From Enoplolaimus lenunculus (lineage: Eukaryota; Nematoda; Enoplea; Enoplida; Thoracostomopsidae), in NCBI GenBank assembly GCA_030248215.1, contig JASANG010000206.1, positions 1-64,000 on the forward strand: 64,000 nucleotides of DNA, given 5' to 3'. A program made the position numbers and the translations under genes. Shown in pieces: positions 25,101 to 38,300 of this stretch (position 1 is the first letter of the stretch; the number at the start of each line of letters is the position of its first letter). Under the pieces are notes generated by a model. It had not been told where the DNA came from. It did no database searches and saw only the letters and a program-made list of their open reading frames with translations.

Positions 25101-28100
25101 AAAAAGCAGTATTGTTTAATTTCGTGTACTTAATTCGAGGGGCCCAGGAAACAATTTAGCCTGTGGCAGGAGAAGCCTAAGTCCAGCTGCACATATGTGC
25201 AATTTCGTCCATAGCCGGTGACAAATTCCACATCGCGTACACAAATTAATGTAAACCACGCATAAGTACTATGTATTTTAGCGAACAGTTGAAGGTAACT
25301 GCGAGACGCAATACACGTTTGTCAATTTACCACAACATTACAACCGAGTTTTCGGCCGGCATAGCGAAGGTCAACACGGCGAACCGGGGCCTGATGCAGA
25401 CCTTGACGACAACCTTAACATTACAAAATCGATCAACTTTGAAAATTGTGTCGACCGGCCACAGGTTGCCTACAACTACCGGCATACGTTGAGCTGTAAA
25501 TCGTGTCCGTTGCAGGCTGATAACCAAGCTGACCACTCTGAGGTATGTTAGTTAATCGAAATCAGGTTCTTGTCCAGTGTTAAAATTGAACCAGTTGATA
25601 ATGACTAAAAACAGCAATAGACAACCCGTGTAAGTTTGCGTCGCATCAGGTATACCACAGTGCGCGCCATGGGCGTAGTCAGGACATTTGTTTGGGGGGC
25701 ACACATTAATAACTAGTGTGTAAGAGTGACACGCACAGGACGTCCTAGTTTCAATTTATTCAAAAATGAAATTTTTCCAAAACTATTAGTGGGGAACACG
25801 GCCACTTGGCGCTTAAAATCATTTAAAATCTTACTTATTTTTAGCTTAAGCTAAACTTACTGAACTCCTAGATACACATAATTTCTCGGTTGAGTTATTT
25901 AACTTAGTCTGTCCAGCCATTTAAGTTTTACTTAGTCTGTCCAGCCATTTAAGTTTTACTTAGTCTGTCCAGCCATTTAAGTTTTACTTAGTCTGTCCAG
26001 CCATTTAAGTTTTACTTAGTCTGTCCAGCCATTTAAGTTTTACTTAGTCTGTCCAGCCATTTAAGGTTTACTTAGTCTGTCCAGCCATTTAACTTTTACT
26101 TAAACTGATATTCAAGTTTAGTTAAGCTATAAATTAAGTTTAAGTTTTTCGAGAGTGTACTCGATTTGTTTTATATCACTTTTTAACAAACGTAGCTATG
26201 GTTAGTTTATTATTTTTTTAGAAAAATTTTCTGAAGGCTTCAAACGTTATCAGATACAGTATCGCAGGCAATCGAGACCGATTTGCAATTGAAAACGTCC
26301 AAGCTGAAAGTCAATACAGCATCCATATGAATTCCGACTCTGATTCGATTATCAATGTATACACCAGGTAAATGTTTTATGATTTTTTGGCGTAATTTGT
26401 AATGTTTGTTCGCATTCTCAGCTGTGCGTAAATACCTGTTTACCAGTTGGCGATTGGTCTTGTAACTTTTGAACCAATGAGTTTAAACTTCATAAACAAG
26501 CTTTCTGTTTGAAATATCATCATTTCGTATTTGTAAGTGCATATCTTGGGCTGGTTTGAAAAAATATATCGCTTGCAATCTGTAGGTGCAATAATTATTT
26601 GGGAACTTTAAATTTGAATATTGATAGTATTTTATTTTGAAAGAGCCATTTGACACAAAAACTTAAAACATTAATAGATAAGGCTATCGCTACACTGCAA
26701 AAAATCGTGAGTCAAATTGACTCTCTCCGAAATATGCCCTGCGGAACTACACAAACTGAGTCAAATTCGACTCCGCGTGAGTCAAGTCATTCAAGCGCTA
26801 CCGTAGTAACCCAACAGTGGACAGATATGTTATATTAAATTTTAAAATAGGCTAACCTGTAATGTTCACAAAATGTGAGAATTTCTCTAAAGCTGTGAAA
26901 TTTCTGATTCATGTTTACAAAATAGGTTTGAGCATTTTTAATCATCGTTCAATATGGTAATTGTCAACTCACATACTAAACGCTCAACCAGCTAAGCCAT
27001 CAGAGGCATCGATTTGAAGACTTCGGTCTATCAACGCGACGGACGCTGTGTTCGCATTGCGATATTAATTTGCAACCTGTATTTCAGGCAACAATTGCAA
27101 CTGGTTCGCTCTGGTGTCATTCAATCCAGAATTCAACTTAAACAACCAATCGAATCGAAGTCAGGATTGATGTACAGTCAAGAATGGGACGTCATGAACG
27201 AACAGTTTCAAGCTGAGGGCAAAGGCAATCCAATGGATACTCAAAATCGACCAAAAAATATCGTTGAAGAGGTAGGGAATTGCAAATTATTACAAATTGC
27301 TTTGTTGATCTGAAAATATTAAAATCAGTTTTTACACTGCAAAAAATGGTGAGTCAAATTGACTGTCTTCGAAATAGGCTCCACGGGACTACACAAACTG
27401 AGTCAAATTCGACTCCGCCAGAGTCAAACGTGCAACTCAGAGAGTTGAATTTGACTCTGGCGGAATCGAATTTGACTCAGTTTGTGTAGTCGCATAGAGC
27501 TTATTTCGAAGAAAATCAATTTGACTAACCATTTCTTGCAGTGTACACCATCTTACTGTCATTTCACGTATTTCTAGCTGATGCCAGCATGATATAGACA
27601 GCCAGTTAACCAATATTTTAAGTGTGATTAAATTAATTTACAGAACTGGAACTATACAACCACACTCAAAGTAATATTTCTGATATTTAAGAAAAAATTT
27701 CTTACATTTAGGAAATATAATTAGCAAGGTGAACTTGAAAACTATTTCTGTTATAACAGGAAGGTTTTCAAAAATATTTTGAAATAATGTCTGAAATTCC
27801 AGTTATTTTCACAAAAATTGTCTTAAATATCAGAAAAACTTTTCAGATTTGCCACAGAAAATACTTTTCTGAATAAATTCAGAAATATTTTTTTGTGTGC
27901 AATGAAAGTTTTATCGGTTTCGTTTATATTTTGAAAAAATGTTTTTTTGCAAATTGATTTGAACTTTTCCACTTCAATTGTGCATCGTTTGCAGCATTTT
28001 TAATACTTGTTACCTTCTTATCGATACGTTTGCATGACGTGTGTGTGTTTTTTTCAATTTTGTCAATTATTTTAATTTTAGATTAGCACATTAATACGTG

Positions 28101-31100
28101 CTCTTGCTCGAGTTACTGTGAACACGTACGCTCAACCGATTCCGATTCGATCTACAAATCAGTATTCGTTGCTTGTGTCGGCGCTACGAAAGACAACGAA
28201 ACAAGAATTGAACGAAATTTATGACAAATTCTATAAATCGACTGGCGAAGGCCTTGAAGACAACGAATTAAAGTTTGTTCGGTACGGCAACTACGCTTTC
28301 AATCGTCGTAGAATGTAATGCCAGATTAGGCATAGGCTTTATGGCCAATGGTGCTTTTAGGGGTGTAGCAATAGATTAAGCGTATTCCTAAGCCTAAGCC
28401 TAAGCGTTGCAAAAATGTGTTCCTAAGCCTAAGCCTAAGCCTAAGTCTAAGCCTAAGCGTTGCAAAAAAGTATTCCTAAGCCTAAGTCTAAGTCTAAGTC
28501 TAAGCGCTGCAAAAATGTGTTCCTAAGCCTAAGCCTAAGCAAAAAAACTGTAATCTAGAATATAAACCTACTCGTTTACAGACCCACCACAAACCTGGGC
28601 CCCCTTAAAAGTGACATGGGCCGGCGTTATAATGCATTTTGTTACTGTACTGTAGTGAGCCGAATAAGAGGGGAGATTGATATTATTTTGCCTCTTCACA
28701 GGGTACCCCTAATTATTTGGTTACGGACTGTTAAGTTTTTTAACCAGCCATCTGCCGCCCTTCGTTACTGATATATTTCCGGTATCGCAACTATCCGTTG
28801 AATTAAACGTTTTTGCCTTGGATCAAAAGCTTGAGCTATAATGCAAGGTTGTACTTAAGGATGTTACTTTCAAAACTTAAGTACGCTTTAAAGTCTCGAA
28901 CTCAAAATTATTCGTCCTAGAATCATTATGCGCCATAATTAGAGATAATTGACCTTTATGGACTCTAATTAGGGTTTTGGGATTCTGTCAGCCTACGGAC
29001 ATTTATACGGGAGACAGACTGCTACTGATTGGGACTCAAAATGGCGACTCTTCCTCTTATTACCCCCTCTTATTCGGGTCACTACAGTATTCAACATAAT
29101 TACAGTGTTTATCGCTGCGTCTATCACCAGTTTGAGCAAGAGTGGACACCTTGCAGAAGAGTGTGCAATTACTTGGGCTTTGCATGGTACAAAATGTACC
29201 AGCACGCGTTGCATTTTTGCCCGACCCCCCTTAATCAGACGAGGGGGGTTTAAGCCAGAGATTGATCGTTACAACCAGTAACAATCATTAAACTTCACAG
29301 AGCAATTATTCAAAATGCTATCGCAAAACATCTACCCCCTTAAACAAGGGGGATTATATGCTACACACATCCACTTTTGCTAGATGTCAGTAGCATGTAA
29401 AACTACATACAGACCCCCCTAAACAGGTGGGCTGGGTAGGCAAAAGACGCAACGCGTGCCGTGTACATACTATTGTACACAGAATGTACCCAGTTGCACA
29501 CTCTTGTTATAAAGAATGATCATCCACTCTTGGTTTGAGTAACAGTTATTAATCAAACTACAACCTCTGCAGTGTTCAGCTCAGGAACGTTTATAGTGGT
29601 CAATAAGACAGAATTGCAGAAATCTTTGAAGATTCCGAAAATTGAACTTCTTCAGGGTGTACAATAACATCCATAAGTCAAAAATTTTCTTACTCGTCTT
29701 ATGCTCGCATCGTTGAACTACGGTTCAAAATGAGCACCGGAATTCAATGTTAGTTTGGCCAATTTCAACTCAACGAGAGACTATAGCTGTATATGATAAT
29801 TGCCATATTGAACGAAAGCTAATTCGATTTCGTAAAGTTTCTACTACGTGCCCTATTCACATATGCAAGTTTTTGCTGTAAGAACTTGCAGCTGCAAATT
29901 TCACACAGAAGTTGCATTTTTTCATCAGCCAGCAAGTTTTCCCTGCAAAAACTTGCACGTGTGAATACGGTTTAACTCTCAATACAGTAAAGTTTACCGG
30001 ATGGCAGTGCGTTATTTTTTAGCAATATATTTGAAAGTGCTGTTGCAACTGCGGGTACCAAACATTGCATTGACCATTTGTCGGAAAAAATTCACTCCGG
30101 AGAGCTGGAAACATCAATAGCCACCGCTGCGTTACGTCAACTGCATCACGTCCGGCTTGCAAGTCATAAGACTGTTGAATCAATGAAGGTATTGCAGTTA
30201 ATTCATTAATTTCTCGATTCTAAAACGGTATTTTCTTGATTGAGACGATCCTTGAGACAAAACTATGCATAATTAATTTTTATCCACCAGGAGATAGGGA
30301 TAGTGGGGGGACTTGAAGACGTCCATAACTAATACAGACCGTTAAATTTAACATTTACGATGCTCTACCCTTATATATGTCGTAGGTTAATCTGCTGTTC
30401 AAGCCAATTACCTATTGTCCTTGGCCAAATTGCTATTTTGCGTAATAGCAGTTTCGCCTACGCTAAACAGCTACTTAACTTATAGACCAATTAGATTTGA
30501 TTATTTGGACAGACGCAACACCGTTAACCAATCAGCGTTAGTTTTACATAACTGTTTTAACTTGAATAGCAGGTTGGCCTACGACATATACATGCACTCT
30601 AACTTGATTGGTTGCAACTGCATTGACACGCAGCCGAATTAGTATTACAATTAATATTTTCAGCGAATGTGCGAAAATAACCGCGTTTCGTCAAATCCAG
30701 CATTGCACCGCGCATGCTTTCTCAGCCTTGGCAGCGTAATTAACGCCGCTTGTAACCGCAAACGGGACGAATTAGCGATTGAAAAACAACAACAACAACA
30801 ACAGCAACAGTCGAATGTAAAAATTTGTACAACTCCAGATAAGCGTCAACTTTCTGAGGTAAGTGTGTATGAACAATATATATATACACGATTCTCTTAT
30901 ATTGAGTGCAAAACTTACCTTCAGGCTTAGGCTAAGGTTTCGAGAAAAGCATACCTAAGCCTAAGCATAAACCTTAACCTTTGCCTTCAGTTTGCCGGCC
31001 TATGTATAGAACTGGGCCGGATCGTTTTTCGGAGGGGCTATAATAGTCAGTTTAAGCTTTAGACTATTTTTTTTGCTTAGGCTTAGGTTTAGGTTTAGGA

Positions 31101-34100
31101 ATAGGCTCATGCATACGCTTAGGCTTACGAATATGCTTATCTAACTGTTCCAACCCTTTTCTATACATGGGCCAGTTTGCCTAAGTTTAAGCCTGGGCTA
31201 ACGCCTCAACCTTAACATTAAATGTGGGGGAAACGTTTACAAGATGAATAATTCTGACTAAAGCTGGTTTCTAATAATAGCGAACAAAAAGACGTATCTT
31301 AGAATTTTGGAATCTGTAAACATTGGCTGGGTTTCCAAAACTTTACTTAAATTTTTGCTTAAGTTCCGCTTAAGTAAATTACTGAAGGAGCCGACTTAAA
31401 TTGCAACACGTATACATAGTACTAAATCACCACAAGACGTGAGATTTGTCCCCCTAAGAGGCACGATCAGTCTACAATCTTAATTAAACCAAGGTTAAAA
31501 CACCCAAACTGATAGTCTATAAGACATCAAAATTGATCAGTGACTTAAGTCCTAGCATAAAAGTAGGTCTCAGAACAGTAAATAGCTAAGAAAATATTAC
31601 CACAAATGTAGGAAGGGTTAAGTAGGATTTCAAAAATCCAACCATTACGAATACCAAGTGGCTACCTTGACATCGACAAATGACAAATTAGCTTCATATA
31701 CTGGCAAAGGTTCAAATCAACATTTTCAGCGATAACTTAAATAATCCCTCGTTACTCGTTACACTTATTTCTTCTCAACTCAGTCATTTGTTTAGGGTTT
31801 ATAGCTAAGTAATAATGACAGCTAAAAGTTGTTATAAAATGTTATTTCAGTATTTAATTGGCAAAATGAAGAACGCAATTAGCTGGGAAGATAAAGTTTT
31901 GTATTTGAAAGCGATTGGCAACGCGGCAACGGACGAATCGATATTTTTGCTTGAGAAAATAATTCAAAATTCAGACGACGCAAACCGCTACAGTAGCCAA
32001 GTTCGTGTTGAAGCTGTTCTCGCACTGCGACAGTTCACCGATCAGATGCCGCAAAAGGTATGGAACACCTGAACTTTATGCTGTGAATTAAATTGTTTTC
32101 AACGTCAAATTTTAGGATGTTAAAGAATTAAATTTTAGGATCTTAAAGATTTGAATTTTTAAAAAAATTCAAATTTGGGCGTGGAATTAGAAAAGGTGGA
32201 GACAAATTTTAATGACCTCGTTTTATAATCAGGTTTAATTTTGAGCGAAAGTAGCGTGAGCGTAGCCACGAGAGGGGGCTTGGAAATCGAGACCCGGTCC
32301 AATTCATAGAACCAAGAACTGTTTCGCCGTCGCCAATGAACCAGATCCCGTTAATGGAACCAAAATGTACCGTATGTTCTGCTCAGACCCATGCAAATTT
32401 GAACCCCAAGGTACGCCTCTGGTAACTAGAATCATAAGCTATGATTATAATTAGAGAAAAAACATTTAAAGCTCAAATATGCAAAAAAAATTTTAAAATC
32501 AAACAAAATTTGAACGAACGCAATTGGCTAAGGAATATAATCAGAAAGACCATAATACTGTCCGCCAGACCCTAATTTACAGACTGTTTAAGCTTCGAAT
32601 TAATTTTCATAGAATAAGCTTAAGCTTTAGACGAATTTTTTTGCTTAGGTTTAGGCTTTTAGGAATATGCTTATACTATTGTTACGGCCGTGTTTGGCCA
32701 AGATTTGAATCAGCTGATACAGTATCTACAGCATCGTTTTTACTTTTAAGATTCAACAAATCCTTTTGCCAGTATTTATGGATCCACGTGAACCTACTCT
32801 GTTACGCCAAATGGCTGCATATTTCACGCTACGGACGATGCCAGAACGTTCAGTTACTGATATTATGGCAAAACAACTTAATTCCGAACCAAATCGGCAA
32901 ACGGCAATTTTTACGTACAAATTAATGTCAAGCATTTCAAACAGTTCTGATCTTCGAATTCGACGACTGTACGTTGCTAAATATTGGCTGGGTTTCTGAA
33001 ATCTTACTTAAGTATTTACTTAAGCTATACTCAAGTAATTACTTAAGTCGCCGACATAAGTATTTAAATTTTCGAGCACAACCAAAGAAACACCAAATAT
33101 CGGCCATTGCCGGCACAAGGAACTAATAGTTTAGCTTTATATTAAACAGACGTCATGAGTCTACAATTTCAATTAAACCAAGTTTAGCATGCCTGAGCGG
33201 TTAATTTGTAGTATATCAAATTTAGTCAGCGACTTAGTATTTACTAAACTTAAGTACGCTTTTATAAACAGCAAAATAGTTAAGCAATTACTTAGCCCGT
33301 ACTTAAGTACTAAGTCGTACTTAAGCAGGGTTTCGGCAACCCAGCCATTATCATCTCCAACAATTCAGCTTACAGCTGTCATGGATGAAATTTTTGACGG
33401 CAACGCAGAGCGATAAAGTTAGCGAGTGAACCAACACACAAGTCAAACTCAATTTTAACGCTAAATTTTGATGCCAAATTTTGGTTGCTCACAGCTGAAC
33501 CACGAGACTCGTGGGAAGATTTGGATAACCCACCAAAGCTCTGGCTTTTTGTAATCATTCCATAGAAATTTTTGGACGTCCGTAAACAAATGTCCCGAAA
33601 ACAATATGGTTGTTATTTAAAATATTGAAATGCATGAAACGGATATCCGCGTAAGTAACTAATCACGGGCTTGTCAGCCAAAAAATTCCTGCTCTCATTG
33701 TTCAAAGAGTGCCATATTGGTAGCGATATGACAGTATTAGCTGTGAACACCAGCTGATAGTTATTCCTTTAGAAAATATAATTTAATCTTTGTTTGTTTA
33801 AAGCGATCTTGACTGTTGTGGTCTTCAAACTTGATACACCAAGATTAGGCAAATAGTTAACCATGGAGCAAGAAGCATTTAAGAACTTTCTCACGCTTAT
33901 CGTAATGTTGGCCCATGTATAGAACAGGGCCGGATCGTTTTCCAGAGGGGCTGTAATAGAGTCAGTTTAACCTTTAGACTAATTTTTTTTTTGCTTAGGC
34001 TTAGGCTTAGGCTCATCCATACGCTTGGGCTAGGCTTAGGCTTTTCTATTTCAAACCGACCGTGTTCAAAATGTATCATTTGATATGAATAAGTTTTCTA

Positions 34101-35260
34101 TAATTGCAGGATGTAATTTAAACTAAAAGTCTTTAAACAAGATTCTATAAAATTATAATTTCCACGTCGTCTTCAAACTGTTTACATGTTCTTGATTTCT
34201 GGAACACGTCTGGTACAATTGTTGCGTGCCCGGAAGTCGTGTTGTAGTAAACTTGAACTTTGTACCATCAGTAATATTTTGCAAAATTGTAAAATGCGCT
34301 GTTACAAACTACGTTAGTTTACGTAGTCCACGACTGTTAGGATTGGTCTATGGTTTAGCTAGTGTGTATTGGAATTGTATAAAATTTTGAAATGAACGGT
34401 TTGGAATGGGTACCATTTTTCTCCACACAGCCACATTCTTTATTGTGGCTGATGCATTAGGAATATGCTTATACTACTGTTCCAGCCGTGTTCTATACAT
34501 GGGCCGTAATGTTAATATACTGGTCATATTCAGTTGAATCTGGTCATGCTTATGCGAGCGTTGGTTTCATTTTAGAGCGTCTAACTTGAAGAAATCTCTA
34601 CGTTTTACACGCAGACGCTACTCAACTATTTACGATAGCAAAGCGGCGACCAATGTTTTAGAAAACGGTAATTAATTAATATTTTAAGCCAGCTTATAAG
34701 ACAGTCTACAGCGATCTGAGGTTCGAACAAACCTGTTATCAAATTTCTAAATGTTGAATAAATCATCCGAAATTTTGTAACTATAGAAAACATAGCAGCT
34801 GGTATTTATATGGGGGTAAGTTCACTGAGATTACGCGTAAACCTAAGCCACAACTGCACGACTATCCATAAAACTTAATCATAAGCCTAAGTATAAGCCT
34901 ATTAAGGGATGTCTAACGTCTTTAGCTCATTCAGTCTTAGTGAGCAGGCCCCTATAGCTAACCTACTAAAAACCTAACCAGAATAGATAATGAGTTGAAA
35001 ATGCACAACATACTTTGGTGTCATTCAGACAAACCTAAAGCATTCGATCAGCGGTTGTGTACAGCCAGATTTATTGGTGTACATTTCATGTCGACCTGAC
35101 AAAATGTGCGTTTCTGGCGATGTATTACAAAGCTGGTGGGTGCATGTGAGTGGACACGTTAGCCCCACATTGAACGAGTAGATGTCACCTCGGTCACATA
35201 CATCAGTCTGTCGTATCCGGTCCGACGTCCGCTGGCTTTATTTTAACAAATTGTTCGAAA

Positions 35261-35301
<41 letters not shown>

Positions 35302-38300
35302 TATTTATATATATATCAGTATTTATATATATATATCAGTATTTATATATATATATATATCAGTATTTATATATATATATATATCAGTTTTTATATATAT
35401 ATATATATATATATCAGTATTTATATTTAAGTATTGCGACAAGCCGGAGTTGAACTCAACTTATTCACGTTTGCAAGTGAACGATCAGCTCTGCCGGTTG
35501 CAATGGGATTCAAAATCAACACGGATCTGTTCAGTTCTGTGGTTGAAACTAAATTGGCAGTAAGTCCTCGCTGATTCAGGAGGATTAAGCTGCTTGGCAC
35601 AACACAAAAACTCATTCCGTTGAGAAATCCATAACCAACTTGATATACCACTTTACAAACCTTGTTAACGAAATACTACTCAAGTATGTTAGTGTTTTAG
35701 CGCGTTGTAAGCGTGTGAGACATGCTTGTCCGTTATGTGCACATGCAATATAGTGCAGTGCAGTGTATGTATGCTAGCTGGCAGCATACGGTCGACACAT
35801 AGTTGACAAAATATGCAGTAGGAAAGGCGGGCTGCTTGGCTCAGTGGTAGAGTACTCGCTTAAGGATCCATAGGCTGAGAGTTCGATCCCCGCTCAGAAG
35901 GTCCGCTATTCTAGCTGCTTAGTTGAAAGGTTTGATGTCCCAGTTCCTATCTAGACTGACACGCGTATACGCAGTGCAGATTTTTCACAACACGTGAAAG
36001 CCCCACTCAGGTTCGAGCGGCAAACTCCTATATCTGAGTGGTGATGGTAAACACTTCTGGAGCCAGCGAGTCAGGTTCGACTCGGAAGTTGAAACATGAG
36101 TTAAAGGGTCCGCTATTCTAGCTGCTTAGTTGAAAGGTTTGATGTCCCAGTTCCTATCTAGACTGACACGCGTATACGCAGTGCAGATTTTTCACAACAC
36201 GTGAAAGCCCCACTCAGGTTCGAGCGGCAAACTCCTATATCTGAGTGGTGATGGTAAACACTTCTGGAGCCAGCGAGTCAGGTTCGACTCGGAAGTTGAA
36301 ACATGAGTTAAAGTTGACTTTGAAAATTCATGATCTTTCTAAAATCAGTTGACAAAAATTTTGCTCATTTATCAGGTTATACCCTACTGGAATCTACGAC
36401 AAATTTGTAGAGCGACAACTTGTCGCCCAAGCAGTATCCTAATAAGCCAATTAATAAATTTAAGCATATTCGTAAGCAAAGCCAGCATCTAAGCCTAATC
36501 ATACTTATTCGCCGACAAATTGTCGAATCGATGAAATTTCAAATTACAAGTTGTCAGTCGACGAATTGTCGTGATACTGAACAATTGAAGAGAAATCGTG
36601 GGCTGTACGATTGCTCTTAAATTAGCTTTTCAGAGAATAAATTACCGTCAAGATCCTAATAAGCTTGTTTAAGGCTTTTGTGAGCACTCGAGGCATGAAT
36701 CAATTAATGACGGAAGTTTACAGCTCTGAACGCCGCCCACGTCTGTTCGATTACTTGACTCGTGTGGCACGCAGTACTGGTTCTGAGTTTCTGCAGAGTA
36801 TTTGGGACAAGGTGAACCCGATAGCCATATTGGCCAATGTAAACATCAGGGGACGGAACGGTAATATAAGCATATTCTAAGCCTAAGCGTAATAATGAGT
36901 TTATGCCTAAGCCTAAAGCCACGCTCAAGCCTACGCCTAAAAATGATTTTATTCCTAAGCCTAAGCATAAGCCAAAGCAAAAAAATTAGTGTAAAGCTTA
37001 AGCTTATTCTATTGCAGTCCCACAGAAAAACGTTCCGCCCCTGATCTTTACATGGGCCGCCATAATTGTACTTTTAGCCCTATGGGTTAAACTGCAAAAC
37101 GTTACGTACTATCGCTATTCTGAAAACGATTATCATTTCTCAGGGTCGGAGCAGTCACCCCCATACCGCTGGCTCCGTTTGGGGGAGCTAACCCCAAAGA
37201 GGGACCTCCACAAGATTTTAAAACTGAAAAGTTTCACAATTTGAAAAATATTTCGATCATCGCAAGGTAGTTCCACCCAGGAATTTTCGAAGGCCCACCG
37301 TAGCCTGCTCCGGCACTGTCGGTAGTTGTACATTAAAGTCGTGTCATGTATACAGTCAGTATTTAATACAAAATAGCAAAGTTAAATGTTTTCAACTTTT
37401 CAAGGTGGTTTAACGCCTCGATCTTCTTACTGCATAATTTTGAGTAATTTTTGAACTCAATTAATAATCTTCTCAACTTGGGCTCATATTCTCAATTGTG
37501 TATAGCAACTATCACCAGTTAGTAATAGGTTTTCAAACTCACTAACTATTAATGTTGATGAACTTAAAATTGGTACAGGCGTAGAGCAAATCATATGCAA
37601 AAAATGTGCTGAATTTAAAGCATCAGCATTCACTGATTCCAAAATTACAAGACCTATCACCAACTGTTGATAGGTGCTACTCATATTTGAGAGTACGAGT
37701 CAAGGTTTAAACGAACTGGTGAAATATATCAGGCATTTAAGTGGTATTGTAATTGTGGCCAAACTCCCACAAATATGGCATTTAGGGCATTTTGTTACCT
37801 GGATTTTTAGTTGTCAATTTTCCCACGCCAACGATCGCTATCACCAGGAGTATACGGAAGTTTGTATTTCGATGGTAAAGAAATTGAATTCCTTCCAATA
37901 AACGAACAGTTGATCAATAGTTTGAAGGATCCAGGTTTGATAATGAAATATTGTTCAAACGAGTGATGTTCTTGTATTTTCAAAACAAATCGGCAATTTT
38001 ATGTAAGAGAATATATCACTAGGATCGTAGCCAGCTCACCTTGCTAGGGGATATAACTTTTTCAGCAGGGGCACTCAGGTGTTTTCAATGACTTGCAGGC
38101 AAGGTTTAAATTTTCAGGGGGACCAAAATTTTTCCAGCGGGGCTGACTCCTCTTGCCCCCCCACAGCTCTTGGCAACGGCCCGATCATCTGAAAATTTCT
38201 AAACAGAGATGGTAAATCGCCTTACCTGAATTTCAAATAAGCTTCTAAATCTAAATGGTTCCTGGTTCGCTACGGTCGCTCGCAAACAAAACATTCACAT

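Larger units (their letters stand above)
20471..35559 (+). other. vit: Vitellogenin N-terminal lipoprotein domain (LPD_N), exons 3-15
   Basis: Residues about 48-804. Visible family landmarks are [11 protein letters not shown] in exon 5, [12 protein letters not shown] and [12 protein letters not shown] in exon 6, [15 protein letters not shown] across the exon 9/10 junction, and the helical-repeat motifs [12 protein letters not shown] in exon 12 and [15 protein letters not shown] in exon 13. Exon 11 contains an uninterrupted run of eight Gln (CAA/CAG codons), a lineage-specific insertion between helices. In lipid transfer proteins this region forms the beta barrel and the alpha-helical solenoid that bind the lipid cavity and the receptor. 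Exon 9 is assigned a donor at 28281 (TTCG|GTACGG), phase 2, which restores the typical helix. Confidence 0.93.

Noticed and set aside
28118-28318. Reading exon 9 through to its in-frame stop at 28318
   Set aside because: Splicing at 28281 restores phase and the family motif with exon 10; the read-through tail has no similarity.
28343-28622. True chromosome-end telomere or CRISPR-like array
   Set aside because: The TTAGGC units are degenerate and enclosed by transposon ends in the middle of a gene; the repeats have no CRISPR spacer pattern.
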